The notes: generated by a model from the letters alone, not told the origin. A stretch of DNA of 11,837 bases from Erysipelotrichaceae bacterium (GCA_016302195.1 JAEDOA010000039.1:1-11837); one strand, 5' to 3'. Positions 1 through 8,310 are shown, numbered from the stretch's first letter. Numbers and translations are program-made.

Positions 1-223
1 AGTCCTGTTTATTAATCCCACAATTTTCAATTATATAATCATCGCTTAATATTTCATTACCGAGTACTTTAATAGATTTAACTCTATTTTTTTCACTAAA
101 AAAGTAAAGCAGAAAAATTGCAGATAAAACGATAATAAAAAGTAATACAAAAAGAATTACTCCTTTACGAAGTCTTAATTTTTTCTTTTGTGGTTTTCTT
201 TCAATAAAAATTTTTTGATTCAC
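1..223 (-). CDS. divIB: Cell-division protein DivIB/FtsQ, N-terminal part (cut by window edge)
   Basis: The 74 visible codons give a short, very basic cytoplasmic tail (residues 1-20, rich in Lys and Arg), one transmembrane helix at about 21-42, and the start of an extracellular POTRA-like segment from about 48 (VKSIKVLGNEILSDDYI). This is the standard architecture of FtsQ/DivIB, the bitopic divisome protein that works with FtsL and DivIC in septal wall synthesis. Its place directly after murG and murB matches the B. subtilis dcw order and supports the call. The rest of the POTRA and beta domains lies beyond base 1. The start is uncertain. GTG at 223-221 follows the murB stop by 5 bases, but a purine run (AGAAAG, 247-242) is better spaced for an in-frame TTG at 235-233 that overlaps the murB stop. 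No ATG lies near. The family is assigned from topology and context, because this part of the protein is weakly conserved. Confidence 0.84.
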   Translation of the reverse strand, partial: MNQKIFIERKPQKKKLRLRKGVILFVLLFIIVLSAIFLLYFFSEKNRVKSIKVLGNEILSDDYIIENCGINKQD

Positions 224-228
224 TTTTT

Positions 229-1128
229 TTACCAATTAAATCTTTCTACTTCCATTATCATATCAAGATTATACTTTTCTTTTATTTCTTTTTTGATTTG
301 ATCTGTTAGTTGTATTACATCCATAGCACTGGCATTATCGACATTAATAATGAAATTGGAATGTTTTTCTGATACCTGTGCTCCACCAATTTTTTTGCCT
401 CGATAGCCGATAGAATCTATTAATTGCCATGAAAACTGATTGTCTAGATTTCGAAATGTAGATCCAGCACTTGGATATTCTAATGGTTGAGATTGCATTC
501 TTCTTTGTTGTCTATCTTTCATTAACTGATTAATTTTTTCTTTATCATCGGGCGTTAATTTAATTTTAACATTTGTAATAATCCAGTCTTTATGATTCTG
601 AAAAATAGATTTACGATAGCCAAATTGACACTGTTGATTACTTAACCAGACAAGTTTACCATCAATTAATACTTCTACTTCTTCAACTATATCACTCATA
701 GAGCTTTTATATGCTCCAGCATTCATATAAACACAACCAGCAATAGTGCCTGGTATACCACTGGCAAATTCTAAGCCAGATAAGCCATTCTGCATAGCTA
801 AAAATGATAATGCAATAATTGAACAACCGCTATTGGCAATCATGCCATTATTTGTTAAATAATGATTGTTAAATGTTCTAGTTAATTTGATGATTAAGCC
901 ATCGTATTCTTTGTCGCTACACAAAATATTAGACCCATTACCAAATACTTTATAATCTATTTCATTTTCTTTCAGAATTGAGACGACTGCTGCTAAGGCA
1001 ATACTATCCTTAGGATAAATTAGCTGTTTTGCAGTTCCGCCAATTCTAAAAGTAGTAAGTTGTTTAAAAGAAACATCTTTCGATATCTCGCCATATTGGC
1101 TTAATAAAGATAATAGTTGATCATTCAT
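229..1128 (-). CDS. murB: UDP-N-acetylenolpyruvoylglucosamine reductase MurB
   Basis: Cytoplasmic flavoenzyme of 299 residues that uses NADPH to reduce UDP-GlcNAc-enolpyruvate to UDP-MurNAc, the second committed step of peptidoglycan precursor synthesis. The N-terminal FAD-binding domain shows FRIGGTAK (27-34), GNGSNIL (63-69) and SGIPGTIAGCVYMNAGAY (123-140). The C-terminal MurB domain has YRKSIF with the expected catalytic Arg172, PSAGSTFRN with the proton-donor Ser223, GGAQVSEKHSNFI (248-260), and a C-terminal MEVERF whose Glu293 matches the family catalytic Glu. The length and the compact C-terminal domain fit the Gram-positive type II MurB. The ATG at 1128 lies 2 bases after the murG stop and is preceded by AGGAAAG (1140-1134, 5-base spacer) inside the end of murG, so the two genes are probably translationally coupled. 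All key residues are present, and I see nothing that suggests decay. Confidence 0.97.
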   Translation of the reverse strand: MNDQLLSLLSQYGEISKDVSFKQLTTFRIGGTAKQLIYPKDSIALAAVVSILKENEIDYKVFGNGSNILCSDKEYDGLIIKLTRTFNNHYLTNNGMIANSGCSIIALSFLAMQNGLSGLEFASGIPGTIAGCVYMNAGAYKSSMSDIVEEVEVLIDGKLVWLSNQQCQFGYRKSIFQNHKDWIITNVKIKLTPDDKEKINQLMKDRQQRRMQSQPLEYPSAGSTFRNLDNQFSWQLIDSIGYRGKKIGGAQVSEKHSNFIINVDNASAMDVIQLTDQIKKEIKEKYNLDMIMEVERFNW

Positions 1129-1130
1129 AC

Positions 1131-2210
1131 TTACTTTCCTACAACTTTCTTTATAAGCTCTACAAAATCAATAGCAGCATTTTCAAAACTTAAACTTGAA
1201 GCTCCTTGTGACATCTCTTTTAATTTAGTATCATCATGAATCAAAGAATCTATTAAATTAATTGTTTCTTTTTCATTTAAATCTTTTTCTTCTAATAAAA
1301 CTGAAGCCTTAGCTTCAACCATACTTAAAGCATTAACCAATTGATGATTATTTGTCACATATGGTGAAGGCACTAAAATAGAAGGTAGAGCTAATGCACA
1401 ATACTCGCATAAACTTGTAGCTCCTGCTCTAGACATTACTAAATCACAATTTCCGGCAACATTAAAACCGTCAATGTAATCTGTTATCTTCACATTTTCA
1501 GTTGATTGTATTTGACTAGTAACTTGTTGATAATTATTCTTACCTGTTACATAAATGACATTATAATCTTTATCATTTAATCCTTTTAAAATACCAATCA
1601 TTTTTTCGTTAACTGACTTCGATCCTAAAGATCCCATTACAATTAATAAAGTTTTTCTATCTGGATTAAGTCCAAATTGTTCAATAACACTTTTATCCTT
1701 TTGAAATCCTAATATTGCTGATTGTCTTGGATTACCTAGTAAAACAGTTTTAGATTTGTTAAATGAATCCATAACCGAAGGATAACAAATAACAACCTTA
1801 TCAACAAAATGCGCTAATGTCCTATTTGCCAATCCTGCTAGAGAGTTTTGTTCATGAATAATTGTTTTTTTCTTTAATTTCTTGCCAGCTAAAATTACTG
1901 GAACTGTAACATAGCCACCAAAGCCAATTACTACATCAGCATTAAAATCCTCTACAATTTTAAGCGACTGTTTATAAGCCTTATATAATGTCAAAATAGC
2001 TTGTAATTTATGTGAACTGGAATTAAATTTAGCAGCTTTAATGCCAATAAAATCAAAACCTTGTTTTGGCAATAAATCCGCTTCCATTCTATCACTATTA
2101 CCTACAAATAGTATTTTATTATCTTTATCTTCTTTAATTAGCTGATTTGCCAAGGATACAGCAGGATAAATATGCCCACCAGTACCACCTGTTGCGATAA
2201 GAATTCTCAT
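1131..2210 (-). CDS. murG: UDP-GlcNAc:lipid I N-acetylglucosaminyltransferase MurG
   Basis: Peripheral inner-face membrane glycosyltransferase (GT28, GT-B fold) of 359 residues that adds GlcNAc to lipid I to make lipid II. The N-domain shows the first glycine-rich loop TGGTGGHIYPA (7-17, with His13), FGGYVTVPV (97-105) and HEQNSLAGLANR (119-130). The C-domain shows GSLGS (193-197), SRAGATSLCEY (260-270) for UDP-GlcNAc binding, and a proline-rich loop ending NNHQLVNA in place of the E. coli DRQQ-type motif. The length is normal. The ATG at 2210 is preceded by GAGGTG with a 5-base spacer. It is the first gene after the only real intergenic gap in the window, and in most Firmicutes the gene before it would be ftsW/spoVE. 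Here that place is taken by a histidine kinase gene. Confidence 0.97.
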   Translation of the reverse strand: MRILIATGGTGGHIYPAVSLANQLIKEDKDNKILFVGNSDRMEADLLPKQGFDFIGIKAAKFNSSSHKLQAILTLYKAYKQSLKIVEDFNADVVIGFGGYVTVPVILAGKKLKKKTIIHEQNSLAGLANRTLAHFVDKVVICYPSVMDSFNKSKTVLLGNPRQSAILGFQKDKSVIEQFGLNPDRKTLLIVMGSLGSKSVNEKMIGILKGLNDKDYNVIYVTGKNNYQQVTSQIQSTENVKITDYIDGFNVAGNCDLVMSRAGATSLCEYCALALPSILVPSPYVTNNHQLVNALSMVEAKASVLLEEKDLNEKETINLIDSLIHDDTKLKEMSQGASSLSFENAAIDFVELIKKVVGK

Positions 2211-2215
2211 AAAAA

Positions 2216-2268
2216 CACCTCGAAAAAATCTAACACTACAATTTTACTATAAATAATCTATATATCAA
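2216..2268 (-). promoter_or_regulatory. Putative sigma-A promoter and ribosome binding site ahead of murG
   Basis: On the minus strand a -35-like TTGATA (2268-2263) is followed after 16 bases by a -10-like TAAAAT (2246-2241), each 5 of 6 matches to the housekeeping consensus. The -35 overlaps the last codons and stop of the kinase gene. Transcription would begin near 2235, and the murG Shine-Dalgarno GAGGTG (2221-2216) follows. The 47-base gap at 2211-2257 is the longest between any two genes here, which makes a promoter reasonable. No hairpin-plus-T-run terminator is visible in it, so read-through from the kinase operon is also likely. AT-rich DNA gives frequent chance matches, hence the modest confidence. 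Confidence 0.4.
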
Positions 2269-3706
2269 CACGATTTAATTCAAAATAGAAAGTAGAGCCC
2301 TTTCCTTTATTAGAATTAACTCCATAATTAACCTTATGAGCATCTAAGATAGCCTTATTAATTGCTAAACCTAAACCAGTTCCTGTTTTTGATCTGTGAT
2401 ATGATTTATCAATTTTGTAATATCTTTCCCATATATTAGCTAAATCTTCTTTTGATATACCGACGCCATGATCAATTATTTCAATTTTAATCTTTTCTTT
2501 ATTAACCATAAAAGCTTTAACAATAACTTTTTTATCTTCACCACAATGTTTTAGCGCATTTGATATGAAATTATATAAAACTTCATTAATTCTTGACTCA
2601 TCACCATAAGCGATTAATTCCGCTTCACAATCCAGCTGCAAATCAATATTATCATTTTGACATAAGGGCTTAAAATGCTGGCAAACTTCTTCAATCAAAC
2701 TGGTTAAATCAAATTGTGTCACTGTTATTGAAAAAGCACCTTCTTGTAATTTGGATAAGTCTAACAAATCCTTTACCAAATTATTTAATGAATCAGTTTC
2801 GGAAATAATAACATCTAAGTGCTCATTTCTCTTAGCTTTATCATCACCAGAGATATCTTTTATCATTTCCGCATATGCCTTTATCATAGTCAATGGAGTT
2901 TTTAAATCATGAGAAACATTGGCTATCAATTCCTTTCTCATATCATCAACCTTACTGATTTCGTTTGCTGCTAACTGAATTGTTGAAGCAAGCTCTTTTA
3001 TTTCATTGATTTCTAGATTATCAAATTGAACATCATAATTGCCATATGTTAACTTTTTCGCTTCCTGTTTGACCTGTAAAATTGGTTCAGAAATGAAATT
3101 TGAGAATAATATAGAAATAATTAATGATAAAGCCAATACCATTAAAGAAATATATACAAACTGTCCCTGGATTGTTTTAGACAGAATACTCAATGACTGA
3201 AAAGTAAAATTTGAGATTACATAATAGTAATTATCATTTATTTGATATTGTTTTCCATAAACCATAACATCCTGATTGGAAAGTTCAATGAATTTACCAC
3301 TTTTAATTATTTCCCCGTTTTGAGAATTCTGCAGCTCATCAATAAAAACATTATTAACTGTACTATTGGAATAAATTGCACAGCCTCCCTCTCCTAAGGC
3401 ATCATAAGCTGCTAAGGTTGTTTTCTTATTAGCATCATAAATTATAACGCAGGCATTATTATTTACTGTTAAAGAGTACATGTCAGATATTTTCTGCTGA
3501 TCAGAATACTCTTGGCTTGTTTCCTTAAAGTATAATTCAGAGATATTTCTTGTATACTCTTTTATCCCTTTATGTAAAGTATTTTTATAAAATGGCTCAA
3601 TGAAAATTATTTGGAAAAATTCCAATAACAAAAGAATGCTTAAGGCAAATAATACAAAATATGACCAACTTCTAAAGCGAAGCGAATTAAAAAATCTATT
3701 TTTCAA
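2258..3706 (-). CDS. Membrane sensor histidine kinase (HAMP, HisKA, HATPase_c)
   Basis: Protein of 482 residues that should autophosphorylate on His and pass phosphate to the regulator encoded just upstream. It has a first membrane helix at about 14-36, an extracellular sensor domain at about 38-180 with two cysteines (Cys86 and Cys109), a second helix at about 182-203, and a HAMP linker to about 250. The H-box is ANVSHDLKTPLT with phospho-acceptor His266. The ATP-binding lobe has an N-box (YNFISNALKH, Asn383), a G1 box (DHGVGIS, 412-418), an IWERYYKID F-box and a G2 box GTGLGLAI (442-449). The start is a TTG (3706-3704) inside the regulator gene, giving an 11-base overlap. A strong AGAGGGGTGGG (3725-3715) sits 8 bases before it, and the next internal ATG would remove the first membrane helix. 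The stop is TAG. The signal sensed is unknown. No close named relative is claimed. Confidence 0.93.
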   Translation of the reverse strand: MKNRFFNSLRFRSWSYFVLFALSILLLLEFFQIIFIEPFYKNTLHKGIKEYTRNISELYFKETSQEYSDQQKISDMYSLTVNNNACVIIYDANKKTTLAAYDALGEGGCAIYSNSTVNNVFIDELQNSQNGEIIKSGKFIELSNQDVMVYGKQYQINDNYYYVISNFTFQSLSILSKTIQGQFVYISLMVLALSLIISILFSNFISEPILQVKQEAKKLTYGNYDVQFDNLEINEIKELASTIQLAANEISKVDDMRKELIANVSHDLKTPLTMIKAYAEMIKDISGDDKAKRNEHLDVIISETDSLNNLVKDLLDLSKLQEGAFSITVTQFDLTSLIEEVCQHFKPLCQNDNIDLQLDCEAELIAYGDESRINEVLYNFISNALKHCGEDKKVIVKAFMVNKEKIKIEIIDHGVGISKEDLANIWERYYKIDKSYHRSKTGTGLGLAINKAILDAHKVNYGVNSNKGKGSTFYFELNRVDI

Positions 3707-4361
3707 ATTTATAACCCACCCCTCTAATAGTTACAATTCTATCTCCATAAGCTCCTAGATTTTTCCTAAGCATTTTAATATGAGCATCAACTGTACGATC
3801 AAAGCCAATAAAATCATCACCCCAAATATTGGTAAGCAGTGAATCTCTACTAATAGCGATATTAGGATTTTTAAGGAAATATAAAAGAAGATCAAATTCT
3901 TTATTTGTTAGATGAACTAGATTATCGTCAACTTTTACTGTATGGCCTTCAATATCAACACTAACTCCGTCAAATTGAATCAAATTACTTAAATTAGCTG
4001 CAATATTTCTATCAATTACGACTTTTATTTTGGCCATTAAAACTTTTGGAGAAAAGGGCTTTTCAACATAATCGTCAACACCTAGATCAAAACCTAATAA
4101 TTTGTCTTCTTCACTAACTCTTGCGGATAACATAATGATTGGAGTATTACAAATTTTTTTAATCATTTGACAAGCGGTGAAACCGTCGATATTTGGAAGC
4201 ATGATATCTAAAATAATACAGTTGATTTTCTCTTTTTTAACTATTTCAATTGCACTATCACCATCCTGGGCTTCTAATACATTGTAGCCATTAACTTTAC
4301 CGTATTCTTTAATAACCTCTCTGATCTTACTTTCATCATCAACTACCAAAATAGTATTCAT
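3696..4361 (-). CDS. OmpR/PhoB-family response regulator
   Basis: DNA-binding regulator of 221 residues. The receiver domain (about 1-115) carries the acidic pair Asp8 and Asp9, phospho-acceptor Asp52 in LDIMLPNIDG, Ser79 in the MLSAR switch, and Lys101 in VEKPF. The C-terminal winged-helix domain (about 125-221) has LTNKEFDLLLYFLKN, a recognition helix around DRTVDAHIKMLRKNL (188-202) and the RGVGYKF wing at the end. All signalling residues are intact, so it should be phosphorylated by the adjacent kinase and bind direct repeats at target promoters. The ATG at 4361 lies 2 bases after the dnaE stop, with AGAGGA (4373-4368) inside the dnaE end. The order is regulator first, then kinase. Targets cannot be read from the sequence. 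I found no convincing paired direct repeat ahead of murG. Confidence 0.95.
   Translation of the reverse strand: MNTILVVDDESKIREVIKEYGKVNGYNVLEAQDGDSAIEIVKKEKINCIILDIMLPNIDGFTACQMIKKICNTPIIMLSARVSEEDKLLGFDLGVDDYVEKPFSPKVLMAKIKVVIDRNIAANLSNLIQFDGVSVDIEGHTVKVDDNLVHLTNKEFDLLLYFLKNPNIAISRDSLLTNIWGDDFIGFDRTVDAHIKMLRKNLGAYGDRIVTIRGVGYKFEK
3707..3725 (-). promoter_or_regulatory. Shine-Dalgarno site that sets the TTG start of the kinase
   Basis: The minus strand reads AGAGGGGTGGG at 3725-3715, the most G-rich stretch nearby, followed by an 8-base spacer to TTG at 3706-3704. The site lies inside the last codons of the response regulator (its RGVGYKF segment), so the same bases serve as coding sequence and ribosome binding site. 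This supports a non-ATG start and coupled translation of the pair. Confidence 0.7.
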
Positions 4362-4363
4362 AA

Positions 4364-7300
4364 TTAATCCTCTAATACTTCCAGTTTATTTACAAAAAAG
4401 TTTCCATTGATATTTTTTGTAACATTTACATGTACTATTATATCTTTTTTTAACTGATTTTGATACATTTGATACCTCTTGCCATAGATAATTAATTCTA
4501 CTGTAGATAAGCTATCACTAGCCGAAATTATTGCCATTTCTACTGACTTTTTTGTTTTTCTAATATTGATAGATTCAATTCTTAATATCATTTCTACATT
4601 TCTGTTGACTTCTATTGGGCTATTTGAGTTAACGCAATCTTTAAATTGTTTACGATATTGACTAAATGGGTCATCATCAAAATAGAAGCCATAGATCTGA
4701 TATTGCATCTTTCTTTCCTGTTTTTTATCCTGTTTATAATTGGTAAGTACTGGAACAGAAACAGTTTCTTTTAGTTTATCATTTCCACTTACTGTTTGAT
4801 AGTAATTCTGTAGTACAAATATATTATTCTTTAATGTAGTTGAATTTACTTTAAAAGATTCAAATGCTCCACAATCAATCAAAAGTCCAACTTCTTCAGT
4901 AGTAATTGAATGCTCACACATTCTAAAGTAGAAATCAAAAAAGTCTTTAAATTCTCCTCTTTCATCTCTTTCCTTTAATATTTTTAATACTATATTACTT
5001 GATAATCCCTTAATATATGAAAAAGGTAAAAATATAGAACCATTTTTATAAAGATATTTATCAATAGATGTATTTATATCAATTTTAGAAAAAGTCATAT
5101 TCAATAATTTTGCTTCAGCTATTAATTCTAATGTCTTTTTACTATCTCCAATATATTCATCTAAAGTTTTACAATAAAATGCTGAAGTAAAATTGGTTTT
5201 TAAATATGCCATTATGTATGCTAAAAATGCATAACCAAAAGAATGAGCTTTATTAAAACCATATAGTCCAAATTTTTCAATCATTTCAAAAAGTTTATTT
5301 GCCAAATTATATTGGTAACCATTATTAATACATCCTTCAATAAACTTATTACGATTTCTCGACAAAAGATCACCATCTTTTTTCGCAATAGCTTTTCTCA
5401 AAATGTCTGCTTCAGCTAGGGAAAAGCCCGCAAACTTAACTGCTATTTCCATTATCTGCTCTTGAAATACAATAACTCCAGAAGTAGAAGCTAAAATAGG
5501 TTTTAAATCATCATGAAGATAGGTTATCTGCTTACTGTTTCTATTTGCGATATAGCTATTGATATTATTGATAGGACCAGGACGATAAAGCGCAATTAAA
5601 ACGGCCAAATCAATTAAATCTGTTGGCTTGACTTTGGCTAATAGATTTTTCATACCTTTTGATTCCAATTGGAAAATTGATAAGGTATAACCATTAGTAA
5701 GTGTTTGATAACTCTTAATATCATTTTTATCGATTTGATAAATAGGCGTTTTTAAATCTATGGAATTAATAATATTTCTAACAATAGATAAGTTTCTTAA
5801 TGATAAGATATCAAATTTTATTAAGCCGATAGCTTCTAATTGATCATAGGTATAACAAACAGTTAAATTGTCATTATAATTAATTAGTGGCACAACATCC
5901 ATTAAATCTTTACTGCTAATAACAATACCTGAGGCATGGATAGATACATGTCTTGGCAAATTCTCGATTTGCGAAGCTATTTTGTACAATAATTGATTGA
6001 TTTTACTACTATTTACTATTGTATTAAAAGCTTTGCTTTCTTTATAGATTTCTTTTAAGTTTTTATTATCATAGTCATCAATAATCTTTAATAATAGTTC
6101 CATTGAACTGTTAGTTCCTTTTAGAATTCTTGATGTCTCTCTAATGGCTGACTTATTCTGAAAACAATTAAAAGTGATGATGCTAGCTACTTTTTCATAA
6201 CCATACTTACTTGAAAGATATTTTACTACATCATTTCTTTGATCATCACAAAAATCCAAATCGATATCTGGCAAGCTGACTCTAGAAGGATTTAAAAATC
6301 TTTCAAAATATAAATCATATTGAATAGGATCAATATGAGTAATGCCAAGACAGTAACATACTAAACTACCAACAGCTGACCCTCTGCCGGCACCAACAAG
6401 GATATTATTCTTTTTACAGAACAGCATTAAATCATAGATAATCAAAAAATAGTCAGTAAATCCCATTTTTATAATTATCTCTAATTCATAGTTGAGTCTA
6501 TCTAAATACTGTTCACTACTATTATTATTTAATCTCTTTTTTAAGCCTGCTAATGATAAATCTTTAAGATATTGGCTATTTGATGATATACTAACCAAAT
6601 TGTTCTGATAAGTTGGTAAGCCACTTTTAATTTCCTCTAGATGTAAGTCAATTTGTCTAGAAAACTGATCTGAAGAAAACAATTGCTCTTTCGAAAACAA
6701 AGTTTCAAATTGTTGCTTGCTCTTTAAGTATGATTGTGATGAATATTTTATCTTTTCATCATCAAAATAACTTGCTTTATCCATAACAAGCAAAGCTTTA
6801 TAACTGTCAAAATAATCTTCACTTTGATATAGACTTAAGTCAAATGGGACGCTATTAAGCTTATATCTGTTAATATAATAATTCAATTTTTCATTGTATT
6901 GTTTAGCTAATAGTTTATTATTGGCTGGCAAGCCTAAATACATATTCTTACTAAAGGATGAAAAAACGCTTTCCAATTGTTGATAATTATCATTAATAAC
7001 AAATTGATAAATTAACGACTGATAGGGAAAAACAATCAAAACGTCTTCACTAAAATTTTGTAGTTGTTGATATGTAAAGACAGAATTATTAAATGTTTGA
7101 TGTAAAAGATAAATATAGCCCTGATTATTTTTGGGATAAAAGCAGACAGGATAAGTGCTATTATTGTAAGTAAAACTGCATTCAATTCCTATAATAGGCT
7201 GAATTTTATTTTTTTTGCATAAATTATAAAAATGATTTGCCGCATAAAAATTATTTCTGTCGCATATTCCTACGGCAGAAAAACCGTTATTAACTGCATA

Positions 7301-7375
7301 TTTTACCAATGAATCGATAGTTATAGTACTTTGAAGTAACGAATAACAACTACGATTATAAAGCGCAACACTCAT
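4364..7375 (-). CDS. dnaE: DNA polymerase III alpha subunit, DnaE type
   Basis: C-family replicative polymerase of 1003 residues, somewhat shorter than B. subtilis DnaE (about 1115). In Firmicutes DnaE extends primers and works beside PolC. The order of parts is: an N-terminal PHP domain (about 1-200); the polymerase core with GAGRGSAVGSLV (328-339), PDIDLDF with catalytic Asp370 and Asp372, and FDILSLRNL with the third Asp522; fingers and YRPGP (597-601); FQEQIM and KKDGDLL; a helix-hairpin-helix region (about 770-850); the GFYFDDDPFSQY segment (896-907) before the OB fold; and a C-terminal OB fold (about 925-1000). The PHP metal ligands are lost: LHxH is replaced by LYNR (5-8) and TDHGN by CDRNN (38-42), so this domain should not proofread. 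The ATG at 7375 has AAGGAG (7386-7381, 5-base spacer). The gap to nrnA is 2 bases. Confidence 0.97.
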   Translation of the reverse strand: MSVALYNRSCYSLLQSTITIDSLVKYAVNNGFSAVGICDRNNFYAANHFYNLCKKNKIQPIIGIECSFTYNNSTYPVCFYPKNNQGYIYLLHQTFNNSVFTYQQLQNFSEDVLIVFPYQSLIYQFVINDNYQQLESVFSSFSKNMYLGLPANNKLLAKQYNEKLNYYINRYKLNSVPFDLSLYQSEDYFDSYKALLVMDKASYFDDEKIKYSSQSYLKSKQQFETLFSKEQLFSSDQFSRQIDLHLEEIKSGLPTYQNNLVSISSNSQYLKDLSLAGLKKRLNNNSSEQYLDRLNYELEIIIKMGFTDYFLIIYDLMLFCKKNNILVGAGRGSAVGSLVCYCLGITHIDPIQYDLYFERFLNPSRVSLPDIDLDFCDDQRNDVVKYLSSKYGYEKVASIITFNCFQNKSAIRETSRILKGTNSSMELLLKIIDDYDNKNLKEIYKESKAFNTIVNSSKINQLLYKIASQIENLPRHVSIHASGIVISSKDLMDVVPLINYNDNLTVCYTYDQLEAIGLIKFDILSLRNLSIVRNIINSIDLKTPIYQIDKNDIKSYQTLTNGYTLSIFQLESKGMKNLLAKVKPTDLIDLAVLIALYRPGPINNINSYIANRNSKQITYLHDDLKPILASTSGVIVFQEQIMEIAVKFAGFSLAEADILRKAIAKKDGDLLSRNRNKFIEGCINNGYQYNLANKLFEMIEKFGLYGFNKAHSFGYAFLAYIMAYLKTNFTSAFYCKTLDEYIGDSKKTLELIAEAKLLNMTFSKIDINTSIDKYLYKNGSIFLPFSYIKGLSSNIVLKILKERDERGEFKDFFDFYFRMCEHSITTEEVGLLIDCGAFESFKVNSTTLKNNIFVLQNYYQTVSGNDKLKETVSVPVLTNYKQDKKQERKMQYQIYGFYFDDDPFSQYRKQFKDCVNSNSPIEVNRNVEMILRIESINIRKTKKSVEMAIISASDSLSTVELIIYGKRYQMYQNQLKKDIIVHVNVTKNINGNFFVNKLEVLED

Positions 7376-7377
7376 TT

Positions 7378-8310
7378 CTACTCCTTAGCTTTGATTAATA
7401 AGTCGATGATCTCTTTGGTTTGGCTGAAACTAACTGACTTAATGCCACTTGCTAGTCTATGCCCTCCTCCCCCATAAAGAGTCGCAATATCTACAATTGT
7501 TGCATTATGACTTCTCAGGCTGACCGAATAAGAATTATCATCCTCTTGAGCAAACACAGCATATTTATTAACACCCTTTATATTAGAAAGTAAATCGACA
7601 TAATCCTTGGCTTGGGAAGCAGTGACGTTTAACTTCTCTCTATCTTCAATTGATACATAGATATAGGCAACATCTTCGACAAATCTTGCTTTCGAGCCAA
7701 AATAGATTGATGCCTTAAAACCATCAATAGACTTATCGTAAATATAACGATTAATTTTAACTATATCTACTCCACAACCAACAAGTTTTCCAACTACTTC
7801 GAAGGTTTCAGGGCTAATAGATTCGATTTTTAAACTTAGTGTATCAGTCATAATACCTGCATATAAATAACTAGCTGCCCTCTTAGAGATAAACCAATTT
7901 AATTCTAAAGCCATTTTGGCTATAATAAAGCAGCAAGCACAGCTTTTTTCTTCTACTAAGCAATAACAGTCATCTACCTGTTCACTATCTAAATGATGAT
8001 CGATCTTAATTTTTTCTTTTCCGAGTAAAAAAGATGTATCATCACTTCTAACAGTGGTTGAAGTATCAAGAGATATAGTTAAGCTATCTTTAATAATACT
8101 TTCATCTGGATTATCCATTTTTAAGACAAATGGTTCATTATCTATTGTTTGTAAACCATAACTATATACTTTCTTTTCAGGATAATTATCTTTTATTAGA
8201 AAATACAAACCTAATTGTGATCCAATAGCATCGTAGTCTGGGTGAATATGGCGATAAATAACAATTGAATCATTTCTCTCAATAATCTCTTTAATTTTTT
8301 GATAACTCAT
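7378..8310 (-). CDS. nrnA: DHH/DHHA1 phosphoesterase, NrnA-like (nanoRNase / pAp phosphatase)
   Basis: Cytoplasmic DHH-family phosphoesterase of 310 residues. The metal-binding motifs are RHIHPDYDAIGSQ (20-32, with His21, Asp25 and Asp27), SLDTST (Asp82), IDHH (103-106) and AGIMTDT (Asp156). The DHHA1 substrate-binding domain ends in YGGGGHRLASG (279-289). NrnA-type enzymes trim short RNAs to mononucleotides and dephosphorylate pAp. Related family members cleave cyclic dinucleotides or linear pApA, so the exact substrate is inferred. I place the start at ATG 8310: it has a near-perfect AGGAG (8320-8316, 5-base spacer) and the next residues begin the usual SYQKIKEII helix. An in-frame ATG at 8334 would add 8 residues and overlap mtnN, but I see no comparable site for it. 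An nrnA-dnaE neighbourhood is also known in B. subtilis. Confidence 0.87.
   Translation of the reverse strand: MSYQKIKEIIERNDSIVIYRHIHPDYDAIGSQLGLYFLIKDNYPEKKVYSYGLQTIDNEPFVLKMDNPDESIIKDSLTISLDTSTTVRSDDTSFLLGKEKIKIDHHLDSEQVDDCYCLVEEKSCACCFIIAKMALELNWFISKRAASYLYAGIMTDTLSLKIESISPETFEVVGKLVGCGVDIVKINRYIYDKSIDGFKASIYFGSKARFVEDVAYIYVSIEDREKLNVTASQAKDYVDLLSNIKGVNKYAVFAQEDDNSYSVSLRSHNATIVDIATLYGGGGHRLASGIKSVSFSQTKEIIDLLIKAKE

Noticed and set aside
2211..2257. Rho-independent terminator after the kinase gene
   Set aside because: No GC-containing inverted repeat followed by a T run on the minus strand is visible; the T-rich stretch before murG has no stem.
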